From an uncultured Clostridia bacterium (lineage in GTDB: Bacteria > Bacillota > Clostridia > Lachnospirales > Lachnospiraceae): a stretch of DNA of 32,450 bases. Shown here piece after piece: positions 24,507-30,871 of the stretch. The position numbers were made by a program, and so were the translations under genes. The notes under the pieces are model-generated. The model did no database searches. It saw nothing but the letters and a program-made list of their open reading frames with translations, and had not been told where the DNA came from. Position 1 is the stretch's first letter; the number at the start of each line of letters is the position of its first letter. The DNA is taken from positions 1 to 32,450 of the forward strand of contig CANRWA010000041.1 of the NCBI GenBank assembly GCA_947643415.1, in the 5' to 3' direction.

Positions 24507-26603
24507 TTATTGCTCAGTTTTTTGGACTATTACGACTGATGGGTTTTCTATTAAGTCGTTATCAACTGTTGCCTGGCCCCAGTTGTAGATGAAGTTCTCA
24601 CCACAATCGAGGCTAGTATCAACAACCTTTGCCTTGAAGCGGATAAATGCATTACCGCCGTTTTGGCCATCAGCGCTACCAACGTAGCCACCGATGTTCA
24701 CGCCACGGGTCACAATGTCTCCATCCGGAGTCAGTACAGCCCATTGACCTTTGGTGCTGTAATTGTAAAGCAAGGTCGTGTTAGGAACATATTCAAGGTT
24801 GCCAGGTAGAATGTCGCGAATCATCACGTCGTTCTGGGTCTCGGTGCTGGTATTGTTGTATTCGATCTGGAATTCAACTTCCTCACCAATCTCTGCATCG
24901 ACAACTTCGCTCCATTCCTCGTCACCAAGTTTACGAACTTTCGTGGTAACTGTGTATTTGTCATAAATTACATCAATCCAGGCAGTGATTTCACTACTGT
25001 ATTGTGAACCACCAGGAATCTCACCGTTAAGCTTATCATAACCAATCAGCACGCCACCCTCTGCGGCCTTTAGTGCAATATCGTTGCTTAACTGCAAACC
25101 GTTTGCGCCTATGGAGTCATTGTGGATCATGGCGGTATCTGGTCTAAACTTCAAGTGAAAAGGGTTGCCTGTGTCGCTGGTAAATACCACACTGTCCCAG
25201 TATTTAGAGGGTGTTGCATTGCTTGATTCAATATACCCACGTACCGGAATCTGCGTATCTGAATATGAGGGGATGCTCAAAGCTGCTTTTGCATCCTTCG
25301 CCACAGCATTATATCCCTTATTGTTATTATTGCTGATGTAAAGTTTTATCATATATGACTCTGCATCTTCCACGTTGATGTAGTTACTTTCCCACGAACT
25401 GCTATCATCGGGATCAGTATCTGGTCGGCAAACGCTGACGAAGTCTTTTTCATCGCCTGGATAAATAGCCTTATAATCTCCGGAACTGTACTCCCCATCA
25501 ATCGAATTGAATACAATTTGATTGCCAAGTTTACCATATTTTACTTCGCTGGCTGTGTAACTGGAGCGTCCCCCCTCGTTGTCACCCCAGTCAGGCTCAA
25601 TATGCCCATTCATAATGTTTTCAGAATCAGAAGTATCGCTTGAATTTTCCCGAACCGATTCACGGCTATTATGTATAAAATACGATAATATCGTTGCTAC
25701 TGATGCCAGCGCTAATATCAGCAAGGCTACCTGAAATAAAATCCGGTGTTTCTTTATAAATACGCATAAAGAGTGCGTATCTGATGGCTTGTCATCAGGG
25801 TCGGTCGTAGGCTCATTGGTTGTTTCACCCGCATCTAAACCTCCTAGCGGTTCGATAGAAACTTCATCGTCTTCCAAATCATCATCAACAGACACAGGTT
25901 TATTGAGCTCCTTATTATCCTCTGGAATGTTTAGTGGTTCAACAATGGCCTTGTCATTTTCCGAAACAACAGTAGCCTCAACGATGTGTTTATTATCCTC
26001 CAAATTAAGTGCAATACATTCGGGGAAGTCCGATGGCAGTTCTTCAGGGAGGCCATTCGGAAATTTTTTCTCCAGCTCATCAAAGACAGCCGTTGATAAC
26101 CCAAGTTTCTTATTGAGACCATCTGTTTCCGTATCCAGTTGTTTTGCTAACGCTTTTATTATTTTATCCTCAAAATCTGGAAGCCTGCTGTTTGGATCGC
26201 TCCACCCGGATACAGTAGTTCTAGCTCTCTCAAATTTGACATTTGGATTATCTTCTGCATATTTTTCGCGACGTTCTCCTACATTTAAATTCTTATATCC
26301 TGGCAAAATGCCATATACCGCAAAAAGCAGAAGACGGTCACGGATGATATCCACGTATTTTTCCAACAGTCTTATGACATATGCACTGTAAAACGTTTGA
26401 TATAACTCTTCTAATTTAACAGAATCATTCGCCCGATTGCCCAATGCTAACCTATTGAGACGCACCACATCGACATGATTCCCGCTTTCTCTTTCAAGTA
26501 ACAGGGCTAATTCGTGCATATCTGCTTCTGATTTACGAACTTGAGTCAAGCGAGCTTTAATCTTTTCGACAGCTGTGGGTGCGTTGTTCTTAGTTTCTCC
26601 CAT
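24507..26603 (-). CDS. Single-pass surface protein with cytosolic N-terminal domain and DUF11-like exterior
   Basis: The 698-residue protein starts at ATG 26603 (MGETKNN), seven bases after GGAGGG. Residues 1-190 are a helix-rich cytosolic domain without known motif. An acidic Pro/Thr/Asp linker follows (about 210-280). One transmembrane helix lies near residue 290-312 (ILFQVALLILALASVATIL). The outer 380 residues are beta-rich: YGKLGNQIVFNSIDG, NGYNAVAK-type strands, SIPSYSDTQIPVRGYI, then a DUF11-like domain (EFQIEYNNTSTETQNDVMIR, LPGNLEYVPN). The outer part resembles surface proteins seen in gut bacteria and Saccharibacteria (from memory). Inside-out layout suggests a sensor or signalling role. 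It has its own promoter and terminator. Confidence 0.8.
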   Translation of the reverse strand: MGETKNNAPTAVEKIKARLTQVRKSEADMHELALLLERESGNHVDVVRLNRLALGNRANDSVKLEELYQTFYSAYVIRLLEKYVDIIRDRLLLFAVYGILPGYKNLNVGERREKYAEDNPNVKFERARTTVSGWSDPNSRLPDFEDKIIKALAKQLDTETDGLNKKLGLSTAVFDELEKKFPNGLPEELPSDFPECIALNLEDNKHIVEATVVSENDKAIVEPLNIPEDNKELNKPVSVDDDLEDDEVSIEPLGGLDAGETTNEPTTDPDDKPSDTHSLCVFIKKHRILFQVALLILALASVATILSYFIHNSRESVRENSSDTSDSENIMNGHIEPDWGDNEGGRSSYTASEVKYGKLGNQIVFNSIDGEYSSGDYKAIYPGDEKDFVSVCRPDTDPDDSSSWESNYINVEDAESYMIKLYISNNNNKGYNAVAKDAKAALSIPSYSDTQIPVRGYIESSNATPSKYWDSVVFTSDTGNPFHLKFRPDTAMIHNDSIGANGLQLSNDIALKAAEGGVLIGYDKLNGEIPGGSQYSSEITAWIDVIYDKYTVTTKVRKLGDEEWSEVVDAEIGEEVEFQIEYNNTSTETQNDVMIRDILPGNLEYVPNTTLLYNYSTKGQWAVLTPDGDIVTRGVNIGGYVGSADGQNGGNAFIRFKAKVVDTSLDCGENFIYNWGQATVDNDLIENPSVVIVQKTEQ

Positions 26604-26633
26604 ATATAATCCCTCCACATGGATCTTTCTATT

Positions 26634-26662
26634 ATTATGTCATAACTGCTGTCATAAGTCAA
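26634..26662 (-). promoter_or_regulatory. Sigma-A promoter of the surface-protein gene with direct repeats
   Basis: -35 TTGACT (26657-26662) and -10 CATAAT (26634-26639) are 17 bases apart on the minus strand. Two direct copies of TTATGACA (26650-26657 and 26638-26645 as plus-strand TGTCATAA) lie 12 bases apart across the spacer, a possible regulator site. Confidence 0.65.
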
Positions 26663-26701
26663 AATATAGATTTCACAACATCACTTATATCCTGATAAAA
26701 A

Positions 26702-26727
26702 TCGCCATACGTTTTACCGCATGGCGA
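26702..26727 (-). terminator. Intrinsic terminator of the 198-aa gene
   Basis: TCGCCAT (26702-26708) pairs with ATGGCGA (26721-26727), with inner CG pairs. On the minus strand TTTTTAT follows. It ends transcription from the strong promoter at 27514-27542. Confidence 0.7.
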
Positions 26728-26733
26728 GGATGC

Positions 26734-27330
26734 TTAGAAACCTATAAATTCTGTAATTGTAACAATCGTGTTGTCATTATGAAAAATATCGTGGCTATCA
26801 TCCTTCCAACGGTCTTTGATTCTAAACTGGAGACGCCGATGACTATTGCCAAAATCTTCTTCAAGTATCGTAGCCGTCGCAGTGTATGTCAGATGATAGG
26901 TTGGTGTGATGCCCGATTTAGATTGTGGTCCTTCGAAGATAAGATTCAAAAATTCATAACCACAAATCCAAAAGTTGACTCTGTCATCCTTTGCCTCGTT
27001 CACATAGAATAACTGCACACCGCCAGCAAAAACCTTGAAACCGCTGAGTTCCCAATCCGGATGATTCCCCATCATAATTTCAATTATGTTGTCAGCAAAT
27101 TCATTTCCAGTGTTTTCCTGATCTTTTGGCAATTCGAAACAATCTGAACCAATATAGCGGAGCAATCTTTTCCATGCTTCTTCCGAATTATCTCTTTTTG
27201 CCATTTTCATTTGGATTGGCTGCCGTAAATTAGTTTGGCGGCAAGCTTCGAAGCAGTCAAAACTGCCATTGTTTCCAGAGACAATATAGCCGTTTCCTGC
27301 TAATTCAATTTTATAAGTCAGTTCTCTCAT
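26734..27330 (-). CDS. Hypothetical soluble protein (198 aa)
   Basis: ATG 27330 (MRELTYKIELAGNGYIV) follows GGAGGGGGAAG; a longer frame starts in the untranslated leader. The protein is soluble, beta-rich, and ends in NDNTIVTITEFIGF. There is no signal peptide or recognised motif. It is a single-gene unit with a strong sigma-A promoter, an operator-like palindrome at the transcription start and its own terminator. That suggests inducible expression. I assign no function. Confidence 0.7.
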   Translation of the reverse strand: MRELTYKIELAGNGYIVSGNNGSFDCFEACRQTNLRQPIQMKMAKRDNSEEAWKRLLRYIGSDCFELPKDQENTGNEFADNIIEIMMGNHPDWELSGFKVFAGGVQLFYVNEAKDDRVNFWICGYEFLNLIFEGPQSKSGITPTYHLTYTATATILEEDFGNSHRRLQFRIKDRWKDDSHDIFHNDNTIVTITEFIGF

Positions 27331-27490
27331 TCTTCCCCCTCCAATCTTTATATTTATAAGAATAATCGCATCATCACATATCCACATAGAATATGCGAAC
27401 TTTGCGATTATTCAAAAGATGTCAGGAAAGAAGGCTACCGAATGGCGCAAGAATACAGAATAATATTGAGGTTTCTTAATGTACTAAATG

Positions 27491-27506
27491 GTTAGTTTTA
27501 ACTAAC
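27491..27506. promoter_or_regulatory. Operator-like palindrome GTTAGTT-TT-AACTAAC
   Basis: Perfect seven-base arms with a two-base centre sit just downstream of the -10 box, covering the predicted first transcribed bases. A repressor bound here would block the promoter. No adjacent regulator gene is evident. Confidence 0.6.
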
Positions 27507-27513
27507 TTATTCT

Positions 27514-27542
27514 ATTGTAGCACACATGTTTGTTTTTGTCAA
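27514..27542 (-). promoter_or_regulatory. Strong sigma-A promoter of the 198-aa gene
   Basis: On the minus strand -35 TTGACA (27537-27542, perfect) and -10 TACAAT (27514-27519, five of six) are separated by 17 bases. The expected start lies near 27507. The leader from there to the ATG at 27330 is about 177 bases, long and without a gene. Confidence 0.8.
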
Positions 27543-27552
27543 TGGTTTTTAT

Positions 27553-27568
27553 GCTTTTTCGCATATTT
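27553..27568 (+). repeat. Left copy of flanking direct repeat of the IS30 element
   Basis: GCTTTTTCGCATATTT here and GCTTTTCGCATATTT at 29266-29280 differ by one T. They flank the insertion sequence a few bases outside its inverted repeats, so they are likely an imperfect target duplication. Confidence 0.55.
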
Positions 27569-27693
27569 CCTAAATTGCAAAAGTAAATTCTACTGTCTTT
27601 TTTCCTGATGGAAGTTACCTCTGCACAGGTTGAATTTAATTCTGCATATATATTATGATGTTCCTGCCTCCGACAGCAGTGGAAGGAGACATC

Positions 27694-29001
27694 ATGAGTA
27701 AATATATTCCTGGTAACCATAAACATCTTACCGCTTCTGACAGGCTTTACATAGAACGTGCCCTGAATGACGGTATCTCATTCAAAGAGATTGCACGCCA
27801 TCTCTGCAAAGACCCAAGCACGATATCCAAAGAGGTCCGTGCACACCGCCTGTCCGATTACTATCCGGGAAGAGGGCTCTTCCTGAATGCCAAAAATTTT
27901 TGTGTCCACCGTTTCCATTGCCAAAAGAAAAATGTCTGTGGAAAGATTATCCTTTGCGATATCAAATGTGCTTCCTGCCCTTCATGCAACCAGCACTGCA
28001 AGGATTTTGTAAGGGAACGCTGCAACAGGCTTGACCGGGCTCCGTATGTCTGTAATGGATGTGATAAGGGACATGTACGCTGCACCATCCCTCATAAGTA
28101 TCACTATGATGCACTCTTTGCAGACCGCAGATACCGGGAAACCCTCCGGGATTCCAGATCCGGTCTCCATCTCTCCAAAAAGGAGCTCCGTCACATTGAT
28201 GCAGTAGTTACTCCTCTAATCTGGCAGGGACATTCCCCTTACCAGATTGTTGTGGAACATCCGGAGCTTGGACTTTCCGTCCGTTCCATCTATCAATACA
28301 TAGAACTCGGACTGCTTACCGGCCGCAACATCGACCTGAAACGGAAAGTTAAATTTAAAGCCCGCAGGTGTCATAAATCACAGATTACTGACCGAGAAGT
28401 GTTCCATGGCCGGCTGTACAGTGATTTCCAGCAGCTTCCGCCTACACATGTGGTTGAAATGGATACGGTGAAATCCTCCCGTGACTCCAAAAAATGTATC
28501 CTTACATTCTATTTCCGGGATGAAAAACTGCTTCTCGCCTATCTTTTAAACCGGTGTACCAAAGGAGCCGTCCGTGCTGTTTTTGACCGGCTTGAAAAAC
28601 GGCTTGGCACGATAACCTTCCGTATCTTATTTGAAACAGTCCTGACCGACCGGGGTGGGGAGTTTGGAGACCCGGAAGCCTTGGAAACAGGCATGGATGA
28701 TTACCAACGTACCAGTATTTATTATTGTGATCCCATGCGCAGCGGGCAAAAGGGTGGCATAGAAAATGTTCATACAAAGCTGCGGGAAATACTTCCGAAA
28801 GGCACCAGTTTCGAGCACCTGACACAATGGGATCTGAATTTAATCGTAAACAATATCAACTCTGTTCCCAGACAGAGCCTGCTCAGACTTACCCCATACC
28901 AGAACGCAAAGGAAAACTTCGATATGGATGTCCTGTTAGCACTTCAGCTCAAGCCGGTTGACCCTGACAAAATCAATCTGACACCTGAGCTGATTAAGTA
29001 A
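27694..29001 (+). CDS. IS30-family transposase
   Basis: The 435-residue transposase starts at ATG 27694 (MSKYIPGNHKHL) after GGAAGGAGACATC. The N-terminal HTH is SFKEIARHLCKDPSTISKEV at about residues 28-47. A Cys/His-rich segment follows (CVHRFHCQKKNVC, CASCPSCNQHC), which is unlike classical IS30 and typical of a Firmicutes subgroup. The DDE residues are visible: Asp in VVEMDTVKSS, Asp in LTDRGGEFGD, and Glu in GGIENVHTKLREILPKG. The reading frame is uninterrupted, so the enzyme should be active. It would cut and join the element ends on both sides. Confidence 0.95.
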   Translation: MSKYIPGNHKHLTASDRLYIERALNDGISFKEIARHLCKDPSTISKEVRAHRLSDYYPGRGLFLNAKNFCVHRFHCQKKNVCGKIILCDIKCASCPSCNQHCKDFVRERCNRLDRAPYVCNGCDKGHVRCTIPHKYHYDALFADRRYRETLRDSRSGLHLSKKELRHIDAVVTPLIWQGHSPYQIVVEHPELGLSVRSIYQYIELGLLTGRNIDLKRKVKFKARRCHKSQITDREVFHGRLYSDFQQLPPTHVVEMDTVKSSRDSKKCILTFYFRDEKLLLAYLLNRCTKGAVRAVFDRLEKRLGTITFRILFETVLTDRGGEFGDPEALETGMDDYQRTSIYYCDPMRSGQKGGIENVHTKLREILPKGTSFEHLTQWDLNLIVNNINSVPRQSLLRLTPYQNAKENFDMDVLLALQLKPVDPDKINLTPELIK

Positions 29002-29249
29002 ACTATAAATCCAATCAAAAGAATCTGCTGTCAGGCAGCATAGCTTTACATCTTCATAAAAAACAAATCCAGTGGGTAGAATTTAGTCCTGCACACGACA
29101 ATTCATACCGGCTTGTTTGCCATACCCTTTTTTAGAATTTTTGCTTGGATCTGGTTATATTATAATCCATTCTTCTCTGTTATGGTTTAAAAAATATGAA
29201 AAAATCAGCATTTTTTAACGTGCAGTAGAATTTACTTCTGCACTGGAAG
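29002..29249 (+). other. 3' untranslated part of the IS element
   Basis: About 250 bases between the transposase stop and the right end. It contains a small TGCTG/CAGCA hairpin near 29030, AT-rich sequence and the tandem end motifs. No gene is seen. Confidence 0.5.
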
Positions 29250-29263
29250 TTACTTTTGCAATT

Positions 29264-29450
29264 AAGCTTTTCGCATATTTTGCCATCATTTTTGTAAGGA
29301 CAATCTAATATTTTTACCCTTTTTCGTTCCCTTTCCATTCTTCTTTGTTCTTCTTTGTTCTTTTCCAGGCAATGAGGTTTTATTTTGTTATCATCTATCT
29401 AAGCAGCAAGAATACCTTCTGCAAACCAAGAAGGAAGTGAGGTGGTCGCC
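29264..29450. other. AT-rich gap with tandem TTCTTTGTTC repeat
   Basis: This stretch holds the right flanking repeat (29266-29280) and two head-to-tail copies of TTCTTTGTTC near 29339-29358. It should contain the promoter of the leader/sigma transcript, but I could not fix a convincing -35/-10 pair. Confidence 0.4.
29266..29280 (+). repeat. Right copy of flanking direct repeat of the IS30 element
   Basis: GCTTTTCGCATATTT matches the left copy at 27553-27568 except for one T. Confidence 0.55.
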
Positions 29451-29522
29451 ATGACCTATGCCCGTCCACCCCCCTGGATAGGGGTTAGGACATTTAATCA
29501 TCGAGAATATTTAGAAATCTAA
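29451..29522 (+). CDS. 23-codon leader ORF with Pro-Pro-Pro
   Basis: ATG 29451 follows GAGGTGGTCGCC. The peptide reads MTYARPPPWIGVRTF followed by NHREYLEI and stop. Three consecutive prolines are a known ribosome-stalling motif. The Pro codons overlap a small CCCC/GGGG hairpin. It is too short to be a typical protein and lies about 200 bases upstream of a sigma-like gene with a structured leader, so it is probably a regulatory leader peptide. Confidence 0.5.
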   Translation: MTYARPPPWIGVRTFNHREYLEI

Positions 29523-29649
29523 AAACAAAATATCGTTAGCCTGATTTGCAATAGGGCTTAAGGATACAAATATCGTCTATTTTCACCAAAAACATTGGTG
29601 GGATAGCAGTATCGGTACCCTCTCCTTATTGCGCCCAATTAGGCTCGTG

Positions 29650-29677
29650 AGGTCTGTGTATCGAGCTGCACAGGCCT
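29650..29677 (+). terminator. Terminator-like hairpin upstream of sigma-like gene
   Basis: AGGTCTGTG (29650-29658) pairs with CACAGGCCT (29669-29677) with one G-T pair, followed by TATTTTATCC. It lies about 45 bases upstream of the sigma-like gene and could stop transcription before it. Confidence 0.5.
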
Positions 29678-29685
29678 TATTTTAT

Positions 29686-29713
29686 CCTTTCCACTGCCTA
29701 TCAGGCGGAAAGG
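29686..29713 (+). promoter_or_regulatory. Hairpin sequestering the ribosome site of the sigma-like gene
   Basis: CCTTTCC (29686-29692) pairs with GGAAAGG (29707-29713), which is the ribosome-binding sequence; GCCT/AGGC (29696-29706) extends the stem. Translation initiation should be low unless the hairpin is opened or disrupted. Confidence 0.6.
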
Positions 29714-29721
29714 ACAGAGTT

Positions 29722-30216
29722 ATGAAATTTAATTATGGATATGAAAGAAACAAGATGGAGAAAGAGTTTGAATGGATGAAGCAGTTATTCCTTGAAGCAG
29801 GTATGTCAGATGAAGCAATAGAAGAAATACATCGTATGTTGCTTGACGAAGTAAATAATAAAAGAAAGTATTATACGCATAATCAGTCGCTTGATATTAC
29901 AAATACTTCTGAAAATGAAAAATACGACGAAAGCTGGTCGCCATATTATGAGAAACATCTCGAGCAGTTTAGTGTTTATCAATACGAAATCAGCGAATGG
30001 GGACGCTATGACTGGATTGAGGATTTAGATACGCCTGATGTAATTTTGTGGGCTAAAAAACTCTCCGACACAGACAAAGAGCTCATCACTTACTTAATGG
30101 TAGAAAAATTGCAGAAACAGGAAGTGGCAACTATTCTAGGATGCAGCCCCTCTGCAGTCTCTAACCGCCTGAATCGTATAAAGAAACAACTGAAGAAAAT
30201 TTTACCACTAGACTAA
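29722..30216 (+). CDS. Sigma-70-like regulator of integrative-element type (164 aa)
   Basis: ATG 29722 (MKFNYGYERNK) lies eight bases after GGAAAGG. The C-terminal 45 residues form a region-4-type helix-turn-helix: KQEVATILGCSPSAVSNRLN, then RIKKQLKKIL. The first 60 residues (MSDEAIEEIHRMLLDEVNN) match the front part of sigma-like proteins common in Tn916/Tn1549-type elements (from memory). Region 2 is not obvious, so it may be a transcriptional activator rather than a full sigma factor. Its target promoters are not apparent. It is the only plus-strand gene besides the transposase and the leader ORF. Confidence 0.75.
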   Translation: MKFNYGYERNKMEKEFEWMKQLFLEAGMSDEAIEEIHRMLLDEVNNKRKYYTHNQSLDITNTSENEKYDESWSPYYEKHLEQFSVYQYEISEWGRYDWIEDLDTPDVILWAKKLSDTDKELITYLMVEKLQKQEVATILGCSPSAVSNRLNRIKKQLKKILPLD

Positions 30217-30249
30217 AATTCTATCAGCCAGTAGTTGCGCACTAAATAT

Positions 30250-30288
30250 GCCCATGAGGATAACTTTAACGAGTTCATCCTCATGGGC
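30250..30288. terminator. Intrinsic terminator after the sigma-like gene
   Basis: GCCCATGAGGAT (30250-30261) pairs with ATCCTCATGGGC (30277-30288), with inner AACT/AGTT. On the plus strand TCTTTCTCTTTT follows. It also faces the minus-strand cassette transcript. Confidence 0.75.
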
Positions 30289-30304
30289 TCTTTCTCTTTT
30301 ACAT

Positions 30305-30562
30305 CTACTTCGCACCACAGCGGACGGCAAAACCGTTTCCGCGGTCGTTATAATGTTGTGGGTCGACAGTGTTAGAACTGAAACTAAGATTGTAAGTATT
30401 GTCAGTCCAAAGTATAGTACGCGCCCAATAGATACCGCTTGAACCAACGTTACGCAATGAACCGTAGCTGTAATTATAGTTGCCCGTGAGCTCAAACCCG
30501 AGCGGCGCGCTACGTAACTGGGTAGAACCGGAGGAGGAGTTAGGTAGCGCGCCGCTCCCCCT
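30305..30562 (-). pseudogene. Start-less C-type-lectin-fold fragment, cassette B
   Basis: The minus-strand frame is open for 85 codons from the stop of cassette A to TAG 30305, without ATG or GTG near its beginning. It reads LRSAPLGFELTGNYNYSYGS, then SSGIYWARTI, NLSFSSNTVDPQHYN and DRGNGFAVRC. The pattern LRSAPL.F..(S/T)G, W, NL.F, V.PQ..N and GFAVRC is that of FISUMP/C-type-lectin-like variable domains in surface proteins. Asn is frequent at positions that vary between family members. It shares 20 identical bases over GFAVRC with cassette A. It is either a gene remnant, a silent recombination cassette or a template. Confidence 0.6.
30500..30557. repeat. GC-rich 14-bp inverted repeat between cassettes
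   Basis: GAGCGGCGCGCTAC (30500-30513) and GTAGCGCGCCGCTC (30544-30557) are perfect arms with a 30-base loop; TAACT/AGTTA extend the stem past one mismatch. One arm is the coding sequence of the conserved RSAPL segment of cassette B, and the other is its inverted copy. Confidence 0.8.
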
Positions 30563-30763
30563 TCACCCCTCCCGTACTACACAGCGGACGGCAAAACCGA
30601 AGCCGCGAGAACCGCCGCTTTGGGGTAAAACATAAGGAGCGTGCGTATCAAAAATACGGCCACGCGTACTAAGCCACCAGGTGCCATTTGTTATACGAAC
30701 ATATAGGTGGCCGTAAGAGTGATTGTACAGGCCCGTACGGAGAAAGTTGCACCGTTTCCCTCC
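30563..30763 (-). pseudogene. Start-less C-type-lectin-fold fragment, cassette A
   Basis: The frame is open for 66 codons between TGA 30764-30766 and TGA 30563. It starts GGKRCNFLRTGLYNHSYGHL, passes through TNGTWWLSTR and ends SRGFGFAVRCVVREG. It aligns with cassette B from F..TG.YN.SYG.L to PQ....RG.GFAVRC, with differences concentrated at scattered positions as in variable lectin domains. A promoter and a GAGGAGG sequence sit just upstream, yet no start codon is in this frame. The neighbouring ATG and GTG are in other frames and give short unrelated peptides. Confidence 0.6.
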
Positions 30764-30778
30764 TCATTCATGCTTATG

Positions 30779-30808
30779 ATTATAGCATACTTTAACTTAT
30801 TTTTACAA
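30779..30808 (-). promoter_or_regulatory. Extended -10 promoter reading into the cassettes
   Basis: On the minus strand -35 TTGTAA (30803-30808) and -10 TATAAT (30779-30784) are 18 bases apart, with TGC in front of the -10. It lies after the terminator of the gene to the right, so cassettes A and B would form their own transcript of roughly 500 bases. Confidence 0.65.
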
Positions 30809-30819
30809 TTTTACAAAGA

Positions 30820-30845
30820 AATAGCTCGCATTCCTGCGAGCTATT
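30820..30845 (-). terminator. Intrinsic terminator of the secreted-protein gene
   Basis: AATAGCTCGCA (30820-30830) and TGCGAGCTATT (30835-30845) form an 11-bp stem with a four-base loop, followed on the minus strand by TTCTTTG. Confidence 0.75.
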
Positions 30846-30871
30846 CATCTTTACAACCAACAACTAAGGGG

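Larger units (their letters stand above)
27573..29263 (+). mobile_element. IS30-family insertion sequence, about 1.69 kb
   Basis: The element is bounded by AATTGCAAAAGTAA (27573-27586) and its complement TTACTTTTGCAATT (29250-29263). Inner parts of the ends also match: GTAAATTCTACTG on the left and CAGTAGAATTTAC on the right. The right end has two tandem copies of a motif like GCA(A/G)AAGTAA(A/C)TTC, and the left end has a second, inverted copy of it. A single full-length transposase gene fills the interior. The flanks carry a 15-16-base near-identical repeat, longer than the 2-3 bases usual for IS30 but in line with long duplications reported for some IS30-family members such as IS1630. It appears intact. 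Confidence 0.85.

Noticed and set aside
27502-27726. 74-codon minus-strand frame over the IS left end
   Set aside because: It crosses the IS junction and a strong promoter and has no ribosome site.
30208-30495. 95-codon minus-strand frame across the end of cassette B
   Set aside because: It is out of frame with the lectin signature, has no ribosome site and runs through the terminator hairpin; it is a shadow.
30305-30763. Complete diversity-generating retroelement
   Set aside because: No reverse-transcriptase frame exists in the window, and differences between the cassettes are not limited to adenine positions. The retroelement idea stays only as an alternative that needs data beyond the window.
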